Source: Hansfordia pulvinata
Taxonomy: Eukaryota > Ascomycota > Sordariomycetes > Xylariales
Assembly: GCA_006538405.1 (NCBI GenBank)
Contig: BJKQ01000011.1
Coordinates: 1,696,304 to 1,760,303 of the forward strand
DNA length: 64,000 bases
Direction: 5' to 3'
In this document: positions 48,112 through 59,070 of the stretch, piece by piece
How positions within the stretch are numbered: the stretch's first letter is position 1
Layout of the letters: each line of letters begins with the position of its first letter
The notes under the pieces: generated by a model
Databases searched by the model: none
What the model was told of the DNA's origin: nothing
Seen by the model: only the letters and a program-made list of their open reading frames with translations
Position numbers and translations under genes: made by a program

Positions 48112-50014
48112 ACATCATCGCCATGCCCACCTTCACGTTCTTTGAAATCGATCCTTATCATCGGCTACATCCCATCAAGGGGTCTAGATACTGTTTTGTC
48201 TCTATAGTTTCTTTTGGTCATCCATGTCAGGTTCTTTGTACAAGAGTTTCTTCTGAAACAGCCATGGATTATTACGACGTCCACGACCCTCATTGCCCAA
48301 TTTTCGTCTTCCACATCTCAAAATCATTTTCCTATGTCGCCAGTGGTTCAGGGCTACAACGCCAGAACCGTTAGGAACCTGCTCATCAATTTAATATAAT
48401 CTCTAAGTTCTGCTACACATGCGGTTTCGGCGGGCTTCTCGAGTCTCATGACATAAGCCCTGATGTATGCACTTGACACACAATTGAGACAATGACCAGT
48501 CTATGAATAATACCATGTCATTCTGCGCTTGCATTCGCGTGCGTTCGTTCCGTTTGTGTGCTCTATTCTCTTCCTTGTCGCTGCGGTGCTGACCCAGGAG
48601 CTCCGCCCCTCGGAAACACATGCTGGAAGCCGGAGATGGTGGATGCCAGCGACACACGGATCGCTAGCGGGACCTTGTCTTGTCCGTATATTGGCTCTCG
48701 CATAAGGGCGCAGCACGGTTATGTGACACCATCCTTCTCTGCTAATGGAGGCGGCCAGCTGGGTCACTGCCCGGTCCATGGGCTCCTCTACCGTCAGTAG
48801 ACTGCGGCTACGCCCAGGCCGCATCTTCGGAACGGCATTGCATTGTTAGCTCTTCCAGTGGTGATACCGGTGCCCAGTGCTATCCTCCGTTGCCGGCTGG
48901 CATGACGGTCGCGATTCTTCGGGGTTTAGCCCTTCCCGCTGTTTCGTCTCATTCGGTGCATGCAGAGTGATGCTACACCATTGGGGGTGGGAGGACCTCT
49001 CCAGCGCTAGGAGATCGCTTGCCTCTTCAACATAGGCTCCAAATGCCGATGGCGAGATTATCGAGGGATGCCTCGGGCAGGCCTTACGATACTGTTCTTC
49101 TTGATATCCGCCCCGTGGCTCTCTTTTGGTGCTTCGCGGCTTTGCCGGAGTTAGCGACGATAAAAACGCGAGATCTTTGAACTTGCTGTTTATGGGATCT
49201 AACATATTCATCGATATGAAGAGCCCAGTCAGTGCGCACAGGTTACCACTGTCGACACTGCAGATGATTCATAGATATTGCCAGCTGCGAGGTGCATGGC
49301 AGTGTAGCCAAGACAGGCACGGCTTGCGTGCTTCAACGTGGCCCTTTGGGTGCTTGGGCACTTTGTCTCCTCACGCGCCACACTGTCCTGACTAAGCGCG
49401 AGGCAGGCTTTAAGTCCGACGAAGAGAGCGACAGGTTCGAATTGCAGACTACCCGCAAGTCCTCCAACTAGCTTGCTCAGGACAAATCCTGGTCTAGCTT
49501 CGATCCGCTCCTACTGCATTGCCGTAAGTGCTCTTCAACCCAGTGACAATCGGATATAGGCAGTCAACAGAGCTGGTTGTACTACGTACTGAATTAACGC
49601 CTCAAGAGCACGCGAGTCTTTTGACTCGCATCATCCCGTACGTCTTAAACCCGAGCGGATAATACCCTCGATGTGCTGATCTGCCCAGCTCATACCGTGC
49701 TTCGCGCGACGCATTAAGTCCGCCTACAACAGCGCGAGGGTGTCTATGCCCATCACATCGCCTGGTCGGAGATACAGTTAGGCGGAGCATTCGCACCGGG
49801 ACATTTGATCGTCGCGGAATTCTGTACGATGCCCCACTGTAGCACGATGGCTGTGAGGCGACGAAGCCGAGTCAACTTTGTCACAGAATGGCTCTTTTGT
49901 TCTAGTATGTAAAGGCCGCTCTGGAAGCAGCAGGTTTGCACATTTTTACACATCGCATTCCAACCTTCGACAACGTACATTTATCCTGAACCCCGAGCAG
50001 GGAAGCCGAAAGAT
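48112..50014. other. Spacer between NUM1 and the dehydrogenase
   Basis: No gene is recognised. Base composition is still ordinary here. Confidence 0.5.
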
Positions 50015-50952
50015 ATGTCTTCCGACAAGCAGGTAGTCTTCATCACAGGTGGTAAGTAGCTGTCACAACCGACACTTCATTGCTTACTTCGGTGTCCGCT
50101 CACACTCTTGATGGAGGCAACACCGGACTTGGCCTAGAGACTGCAAAAGCGCTGTACCAGTCTGGGGGTTTTTACAACATCATTATCGGCTCGCGAAGCT
50201 CTCTCAAGGGAGAGGTGGCTATTGGGCTCGTCGAAAAGGAGTTCGGTGTCTCTGGATCATCGCTCAGCACCGTAGCGGTCGACCTAACTTCTGACGAGTC
50301 CATTGAGAAGGCAATCCAGATGATCGGGACCACTTACGGTCGCTTGGACGTCCTCGTGAACAACGCGGGTGCCAACTTTGACAGCGATGTCAAGCGAGGT
50401 GGCATGAGCCTCCGAGAAGCCTCCAATGCATCATGGGATCTCAATGTGAGCGGGGCGCATGTGCTAACGGCGACTGCTGTTCCGCTGCTTCTCCAATCGA
50501 CCGATCCGCGCCTCCTCTTCATCACCAGCGGCACAGCCAGCATCGCCGAAAGCGAATACACTGATAGTGCGGTGTTTCAGCGCATCAATGGGGCCTTGGG
50601 GCGGGGATGGCCTAAGCCTCTGGAAGCTAACCCAATTACCCTGTATCGAAGCTCCAAGGCTGGGCTCAACATGATTATGCGGGACTGGTGCCGCGTCCTT
50701 GGCAATGATGGGGTGAAGATCTGGTCCATCTCACCAGGCTTCCTTGCCACGGGGCTCTCGGGGTTCGGCGCTGACACGCTTAAAAAGGTATGTTGGTGCC
50801 CAATGATGAAATACTACAAAGAGCTAACGTGAGGATAGATGGGTGCCGTGGACCCTTCTGAGGGCGGAATGTTCATTAAAGACGTGGTGGAAGGGAAGAG
50901 AGATAAGGATGTCGGCAAGGCCATTCGAGCTGACATGGTCCAGCCTTGGTAG
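50015..50952 (+). CDS. Short-chain dehydrogenase/reductase (SDR)
   Basis: Exons are 50015-50051, 50117-50787 and 50839-50952 (822 nt, 273 residues); introns of 65 and 51 bp are GT-AG. The first intron splits the nucleotide-binding motif TGGNTGLG (residues 11-18). Other classical SDR marks are present: an acidic/hydroxyl strand end (VAVDLTSDES), NNAG, a serine segment (FITSGTASI) and the catalytic YRSSK (YxxxK). The order and size fit a classical cytosolic SDR of the carbonyl-reductase or C-factor-like group; the substrate is unknown. The stop codon lies within a few bases of the sharp change to AT-rich DNA, so the 3' UTR and terminator lie in the degenerate block, while the exons look free of RIP damage. 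Confidence 0.9.
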
Positions 50953-52163
50953 TGGCTTTTAGCTATTTCAGTACTTAAGTCAAGATATGTTACTTATTTA
51001 ATATATTACAAGGCTGCTTTACTTCCTTTAACGTAGGTTTAGTATTTGAATAACCTTAAACATAAATATAAGTTTTTAATTATAAAATTCTTAATTATAA
51101 AAATTCTTTATATATCGCGTAAGTTGTTATATTAAAGCTTGCCTTTCCTATAATAATGTTTGATAATTTAAATATTACGGCATTTATACTTATTTTCAGT
51201 ATGAACGTTATATTGATACGTATACGATTCGAAGGTGGAATAATATCATATCTTAAAAAGTGATTAATTTGTTATATAAATACGTTATCAGTGTATAAGG
51301 TAATAAACCGGCTTAAACTTTAATATTATAATTATGAATATTTACTTAAATTATAAAAGTTAAAAACTAATGATTCTCTTATATGATCTTATATTTCCGT
51401 CACTTAATAAAACAATGTAAAATATATTAATAAAAATAGCTTACGTAAATACGAAAGTAAACTTTTATTAACTTAACTCGAAGAACTTGAACCCTTATAA
51501 AAATTAACGATTTTTAGACCCGGTTTTAATAATAATTTATTTTAAGATTAAATATGAGAGAAATTAATAAGGTTTATATTCACTTTAAAGGTTTTTTATT
51601 ATAGGTTTTTAGCTTTTAATTATAAGGTAATTAATTTTTAATAAAATGTATTTATTAAAATAAAAGAAATAACGAAAGTAAATTTAAGTAACTTAATAGG
51701 TTACGCGAAGTGTGAACTTATATAACTTACGTATAATAGTCTATTTAAGTTATAAGTCATTATAAATAAAGCTGAATTTCTATTTAAGTTACTTTAAGTT
51801 ACTTATAAGCTTACTCACCGACTTACATTCTTTCACTTTATAAGGTTTTAAAGAAAATTAATGGACATTATATTAAATTCTAGAAAATAATACGTATAAG
51901 AAAAAACTTTAATTTTAACTTTAAAATAATATTTATAAATAAAATATTATTACTTTTAAGCGTTAAATATAATTAAGTATATTTAATAAATTTTAAAATT
52001 ATTAACTTAATTTTCTTATAGTTTCTTTTAAAGCTTAATATAACCCGCTTTATATTATTATTGAAATGTGATTCTTAAAATAAACTAAGTTATTTAACCT
52101 TATATTTTAATTGTTTTTATTTCTTATTTTAGTATTTTTAAAAATCATATATATTATCAATAA

Positions 52164-52360
52164 GGTTAATAATTAGTTAACTCGAATCCGATTCACATAA
52201 ATCCGGATTTATGTGAGTTACTCACCCCCTTAATTCAGATTTATATAAGTCAACTCACGTGAATCCGGATCCATATGAGTTACTTACCTTACTGATTTAA
52301 AGTAACTTATATGAACTTGAGTTATTTATAAGTTAGCTTAAGATTCATGATTTATAAAGC
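52164..52360 (+). repeat. Repeat copy A, inverted partner of 63005-63218
   Basis: It begins GGTTAATAATTAGTTAACTCGAA and runs through several CACGTG/CATATG-like cores to GTTATTTATAAGTTAGC. Its sequence aligns with the reverse complement of 63005-63218 over about 200 bp with one or two small gaps. Differences are mostly C/T and G/A transitions, as RIP would leave. Confidence 0.8.
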
Positions 52361-54398
52361 TAACCTTAATTATTAAAAGGTTAAATTTTTACGCGTGTTT
52401 TACTTTAAAATCTTATTAAATTTAATACTTAAAATCCGGGAGTTAATTTATAAATAATTTAAAGTAGCTTATATAAATTAATAACCAAGATTAAAATAGC
52501 TTAAGATTTATGAATATATATATATTAACTTACGTGAGTTAATAATATACGTGAATTAGTAACATTAAAATTTTCAAAGTAACTCACGTGAGTTACTTAT
52601 AAACTAGCTTTAAACTTATTGTTCATAAACCGTTCACAGTCCAAATCCTGCTTATAAGGTCTATATACTGAATTTCGAGCAATTTAAATCCACGTGATTA
52701 ACTTTAAAGTTATAAAACGTAGATTAATGAAACTAATTTGATTTACTTTTAAATCCTATTATTTAAACATATGATCTTTACGTATAGAACTACTTTATAT
52801 AAACAAAGTTCGATTTTAGAAAAAAACTTAAGCTTTGTAACGAAAAAAGCTTATATATCAGCTTTAATTCAGGCGAATAAACTTAAAATAATTAAATTAC
52901 TTTAACTTAATATAACTAATTATTTTAAAGTCTTTTATTTTTAATACTTAAGTGAATTTAAGATAAATAAAAGAGACTTACGTATTATGTTTCTTTGCTA
53001 TAAGTTAAGAGATTCATTATAAACAAGATTTAAGCTTATACAATTTTATTTTAAAATTTTAAAAACAGTTTAAATACGTAAAATAATGTGAATATTAATG
53101 AAACCGTGTCAATTAAATATGATATTTACTGTTTATTATTATAAAGTATATTAATAAAAGAAGTCTCTTAAAATTCTATTTAAATAAAGCTTAAATACTT
53201 ATAGGATATGTAATAAAATTTATAAATTTCCTTATATAAGCTTTTATTTAGGTAAAGTTTAAATACTTCAAAGAAATAATAATATTAATATAATTGAAAA
53301 AACTATAAATTAATGTAAAATATCTTAAGTTTGTTTTGGTTAAACCTTTTATGTTATATTAAGAATATATATAAATAAGGGTTAAGATTAACATATTCTT
53401 AAATCTTAAGATTAAATTCTTATCATATCATTTAAATATAAGGTAGCTTAAGCTGATTTATAAAGTCACGAGCTTTCTTACCTTCCGTAAACCACTTTCT
53501 AAAAAGCTCACGACTTAATATTTAAATTAAATTATGTGAATTATTAGCTTACGTTCGCTTTAAGCTTTAACGTGCTTACTATTACTTACGTAAGTTACTT
53601 ATATCATTAACTTGAAGTAGCCTATATAAGCTTTAGTTATTAAATCATGACTTATAAGTTATAAGCTTATAATAATTTAATACTATTTGTTAATAAATAT
53701 TTAAAACTCTTTTAAGTTATTATAAATTATAAAATTAATAAATTATAAATATTAATACCTTAAAATAGGTTTAAGTGTATTTTTATAAATTGTAAAAGAT
53801 ATAAGTACGTTTTAATAAGTTTTCATTAATTTCGATAAATAAGTCAATAAATCCAAGTTATTTACTTAAACTGAGGGTTTTTAATATAATCTTGATATAA
53901 TAGACTGTATAATGTCATAAAAAATATTGTTTCTAAGTACTTAATATATTTATATATATATATATTACTATTATAGCTTATTATTTTAAACGGACTTAAT
54001 TGCCTATAAAAACTTTTTATAAAAAGCTTTTAAAACCCGGGTAAGTTATAAGCAGAGTTGAGTATAAGTTAATTAAAGTGATTTTAAATAAGTCTAGATT
54101 CATATAAGTTACTTATCTTATTAATTTAAAGTAATTCACATGAATTCAAATTACTTATAAATAAAGTCATGGATTTACATTATTTAAGTTCATGTAAAAT
54201 ATAAGTTTATTCAGAACTTAATTTTAATCTTAATTATTTTTGAATAATATTTCCATTACTTATATATAATGTTCTTTACTTTAAATGTATAGTTTAGTTC
54301 TTTATAAATAATTCTATTTAATAATTATCATTTAAATAATATTTTATATTTATTTTTAAACTTTTTAGATTACTTTTATACTTGAGACATTTTTTTTT

Positions 54399-54540
54399 AA
54401 ATCCGTGAGCTAATTTATAAGTAAATTAAATTCACGTGAGTTACTTAATATATTAACTTCAATTTATGTGAGTCAGTAAAATCACTGATTTGAAACTACT
54501 CACGTAAGCTACTTATAAGTTAACTTAAGATTTATAATTT
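54399..54540. repeat. MITE-like inverted-repeat element, decayed
   Basis: It opens TTTAAATCCGTGAGCTAATTTATAAGTAA and closes with GCTACTTATAAGTTAACTTAAGATTT, with a CACGTGAGTTACTT core. It belongs to the same family as 54935-55108. Confidence 0.65.
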
Positions 54541-54934
54541 AAAATACTGACCTTAATCAAAAGTTAACTCAACTCAACTCACATTAATAAATAACTCATA
54601 TACGTTACGCGCCCTTTTAATTGATAATCCATATAAGTTGATTCACGTGAGCTACTCACTCTTTTAATCTAAAGTAATTCACGTGAGTTTAAGTTACTTA
54701 TAAGTTAATTAACGGATTTGACTTATTTATATTTAAATAATAAGAAAAATCATATCAAGCTTAACTTAAACTTAAATTAATTTATAATCACTTTAATACC
54801 TTTAAACTACTTTATAATATAATTTTAAAGTTGGATAATTTATAATTAATAATTTCAATTCTAAGGAATACATAAGTCTTTAAATATTTTCTTTAATACC
54901 TTTTATATTGCCATTATATAGGATTATACATTTT

Positions 54935-55108
54935 TTAAATCAATGAGTTAACTTATAAGTAAAGTTAAGAATAAGTTAACTCGAGTTTACTTACGTGAGT
55001 TATTAACCCACATGAATTTTACTCAGGTTTACGCGAGTAACTCACTTTATTGATTTATATTAACTCACGTGAGTTGAAGTTACTTATGAGCTAACTCACG
55101 GATTTAAA
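54935..55108. mobile_element. Best-preserved MITE-like element (about 170 bp, about 29-bp terminal inverted repeats)
   Basis: The left end TTTAAATCAATGAGTTAACT... and the right end ...GAGCTAACTCACGGATTTAAA are imperfect reverse complements over about 29 bases. The inside carries ACGTGAGTTATT, CACATGAA and CACGTGAG words. There is no coding capacity. The element is non-autonomous; no clear target-site duplication can be told in this AT-rich setting. Confidence 0.65.
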
Positions 55109-56758
55109 GAATACATATTTTAAGTATAAGCTATATAAAAAGTATAAAAAGACATATGTATTTAAAAGATATATTATTAAAAATAATTAATGATTAAAAT
55201 TGATTCATTAAGGTAAAAGTTAATATTAATTTAAATAAAAACTTAAATATAAGTTAAAACCGTTTTAATTAATGAATTTAAAATAAGGTTTATATTGATT
55301 ATTTTATCAATTTAAGTTAAATGATATAATTCCGTGAGTTTGCCTATGCGTAATTTAAAGTAACTTAAGATTTACGTGAATTAATTTACGTAAATCAGTA
55401 AAACTACTGATTTTAAGTAATTCATGTAAGTAACTTATCAGTTGACTTAAAACTCATGATTCACGATATTAACCCTGCTTGTAAATAACTTAAAGTAACT
55501 TATAAAAGTTAATAGCTTAACTCAAAGTAACTTAAGATCTAATATAGATATATATATATATATATATAAACTTAACTCACGTAAGTTAATATAATTACTG
55601 CTTTATAATTATTCACGTAAGCTACTTATAAGTTAACTTAAAACTTATGATTTATAGTATTAACCTTGATTAAAACTTAATTATATTAAACTTATATTAT
55701 CTATTCAGTCTACCTTATATTATGAATATAAACCGTATTTAGACTTTATTAATTTGATTTTTATTAGAATAAGGCTAATCACTTTTTATATTAATATATT
55801 ACTTTATTAAAATCTAAAAAATGAATTAATTTTATTTTATTTATATAAAGCTTATTTTATTGCATATCTTATAATATATATTTTTAACTTATTTACAGTC
55901 TTATTAAGCTTAAACTCTTAAATCTGTAATTAAATCAGTAAATAATCTAATGTAATTCTCGTGAATATCTAATTTCAGTTAAACTTACTTATATAAATCA
56001 TGTGAGTTATTAAAAAGCTTATTTTAAACTTATTGTTAATTATTCAGATTTTTCTTATTATCAGATAATTTATTTTTCTTTACCTCTATATTGATTTTAA
56101 GTTAACCTTATAGTTTTACTTCTTCTATTACTTAATCAATAGACTTATTTAAAGTAAATACATCATTTTCATACGTTTAAAATATAAAACGTATTAAATC
56201 TTTATTTAATCGCTTAATTCACTCGTTTAATGCTTATAAATACTTTTTAAACCATGCCGTTCGTGAATTATGAATTCCTGATTTAAAGAACCGCGTGCTA
56301 CCTAATAAGCAATTTAATATGTCACGTACTATCACTTTAATATTAATGTTATTAAAAACGCTTTCTAATAAATAATCTATTTCTAGTTATATATATATAT
56401 ATATATAGCTCTCGAAACATTACATTTTATAATGATTTAATAAGAAGTATATAGGTAAAAACTTATGTTCGATATAAAAACTCATTATAAGTTCAAATTT
56501 AAAGATATATTACGTTATATTGTATGTATTTGAAATTTATATTACGCGCTTACTTTATAGCTGATCTTAAAAGAATGGATAATCTTTACATCGCTCGGAA
56601 GTTATATATAAGATAAAGTTAACGTTTTAAAACATTATAACCCGTGAGTATCTTATAATAAATTAACACATATCTTTAAAACGGTCAAAAAGTGATTCAA
56701 TTCTTATTTTAAGGAAGCTTTAAGTTATTTTTATAATTCTTATATAAGTGAAATAATC

Positions 56759-57124
56759 TTTAATAGTCTTATTACGTTATACTTTATACTTTTTAAATAT
56801 AAAAGTCAACACGGATATTAACATTTTAATAACATTTAATACCTCTTATTTTTTATTTTTCTTTAAAACTTATTTATTTATAAGTATAACCTTAATGGGA
56901 AAAGTAAGTTGAATCGTTATCTACTCGGTGATAAGTATTACGGAGGCTCGTTTTTAAGAAACTATAATAAAGTAATAAGGAATTTATATCTTATAAACTT
57001 TACGTTTTTGCTTATAAAATGTAAGAAATATAAGCGACTTTTGATTGAATATAAGCTAAGAAAAAAGTTATATATAGTTTTGAAAAGATTTCTTCTTAAT
57101 AATATTATAAGAATAAACTTATAA
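56759..57124 (+). pseudogene. Possible relic of a Harbinger-like DDE transposase
   Basis: The stretch is in one frame, with TAA stops up to 56909 and an open run of 71 codons after that. The words KSQHGY-stop-HFNN, then NRYLLGDKYYG and KRLLIEYKLRKKLYIVLKRF, recall the LLGDxxY and R..IE..FG.LK.RF blocks of DDE_4 (PIF/Harbinger) transposases. In an AT-only region such a match can arise by chance. I would not call it a working gene. Confidence 0.25.
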
Positions 57125-57625
57125 GTCTTACTTTTAAATCGGGTATTACTTAAAAGGTGATAATTATACCAGTTTTATACTTTTTAGTAGTTTATATAAC
57201 GTAAGCGTTCTCACTGCCTATGTTAGCTTTAACTTTAAGTTTTAATATATAATTAAAAGCCTTATTATAACTTCACTTAATTTTCAAGTTATTAAATATT
57301 TACGCTACGTGTGCTTATCATAATCTTTTTAAGAAACTTTTAATAATATTAGTAACTTAAATCGTGAATTCATTTATTAAGAATTATTTTTAATAATAAT
57401 ATTAAAATAATAACTTATAAGTTATAAGCTAACCTAAAAATAACTTATATAAGCTACTTCATATAATTGATCTTATTAGTTTACGTGAATTAACTTATAT
57501 AAATCTTAAGTTATCTTTAATCAAGCTCCGGACTTATATAAGCTAATTTAAGTTACTTATAAGTTGACTTATAGATTTAAGGCTTTTAACTTCGTGAACT
57601 TAAAGCAATTTTGTTAAATATATTA

Positions 57626-57690
57626 AGTGTTATAATAGTTCAAGTTAAGTAAAGTAAGTGTTAAAATAGTTCAAGTTAAGTAAAGTAAGT
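57626..57690. repeat. Direct duplication, 31-bp unit, two copies
   Basis: AGTGTTATAATAGTTCAAGT... is followed after 31 bases by AGTGTTAAAATAGTTCAAGT..., the two units differing at one base. Confidence 0.85.
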
Positions 57691-57784
57691 TTAAAATAAT
57701 ATATATATATATATACATCGTTATAAAGCTTTTATTAAATATTAATAAGGTTAAAACTTTAAAATATAAGCTTTAAATTAATTA

Positions 57785-57936
57785 ATAAATAAGTCACGTG
57801 AGTTACGTAAAATCATTTATTCTACTGATTAACGTAAGTTATTAAATTACGTAAGTTTATATAAGTCTTAATTTACTTTAAACTAGCCTTTTTATTTAAG
57901 TGTTTTACTTGAACTTACTTATAAGTTAAGTCACGC
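57785..57936. repeat. MITE-family copy
   Basis: It shares CACGTGAGTTAC near the left side and ACTTACTTATAAGTTAAGTCACGCATTTAAA at the right end with the family above. Confidence 0.55.
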
Positions 57937-58169
57937 ATTTAAAAGTTTTAATTTAATGCTTTCTTATAATACTTTATATTAAATATATAAAGAAAAAGCT
58001 TTTTAAAAGAATCCTTTTAAATAAGATATAATTGTAAAAAGGGGATAAAGAGTTAAATTAAATACATATATATATATTAATATATAATATTATTAAGTAT
58101 AAACTAAAATAATGATTAAGCTTAATATAATTAAGTTTTAAGGATGATTTAAAGTATCACATTTAATAA

Positions 58170-58445
58170 TATAAGTTTATAAGTTAACTCGGGCTAACTT
58201 CATCACCAGGGTTAGTATTATGAGTCATAAGTCTTAAGTTAATTTATAAGTAACTCACATGAATCACTTTAAATCAATGATTATATTAACTTACGTGAGT
58301 CCGGATTCATATAAATCTGATTCATATGAATCTGAATCAGTAAAGTGAGTGATTCATATAAATTTAAGTTACTTTAAAGCAGCTTACTGGCTTATATAAG
58401 TTATTTTAAGTTATTTATGAATCGATTCACGAATTTAAAATTTTT
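58170..58445. repeat. MITE-family copy, longer composite
   Basis: It contains TTTATAAGTAACTCACATGAATCACTTTAAATCAATGA, a cluster of TCCGGATTCATATAAATCTGA words, and ends with ATGAATCGATTCACGAATTTAAAA. Confidence 0.6.
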
Positions 58446-58504
58446 AACTTTAAGTTTTAATAAAGATTACTTTAAAATAAAAAGTTATATTATTTTAAGT
58501 GGAT

Positions 58505-58583
58505 AATATTAAGTAAAATGAATTATATTAAGTAGAATAATAATTTATATTAAGTAAAATGAATTATATTAAGTAAAATAAAA
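58505..58583. repeat. Short tandem repeat, TATTAAGTAAAATGAAT-like
   Basis: Four or five imperfect units of about 18-20 bp built on ATTATATTAAGTAAAAT. Confidence 0.7.
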
Positions 58584-59070
58584 TATTTTAAGAAAAATAA
58601 GTTAACTTAAATATAAAGAGCTGCTTTAAACTTAAGTTAAAGTTTTGTTTTATATATTATTATATACTTTAATTTCCTTTTCGTTTTTAGCTTTATTCTC
58701 TTTAATGTTACTTTTTAACTCTTTATAATCCTTGAAGCCTTAGCTTTTTAATAAAATAAGCTGTATTACCGTTTTCGGTAATAAACGATTTTGTTTTTAA
58801 TAATTATATTATTAATAAGAAAGAAGGTTCGCTTTAATAAAGTAAAAGTAGTTAAAATAGCTAAGTATTGCCTGGTTAAAATACTTAAAATAAGGAATTT
58901 AAAAGTATTTTGCTTTTAATAAAGTAATAGATTTTCTTATTAAAATATTATAAATAAAGTAAATAAATAATAAAAGAGTTAATTTAAAATACTTTTAAAA
59001 AGGCTAATTTTTTATTTAAATAAACTTTAACTTCGCTTTACATATTTTACGTAATATTTTAAGCTTTGTT

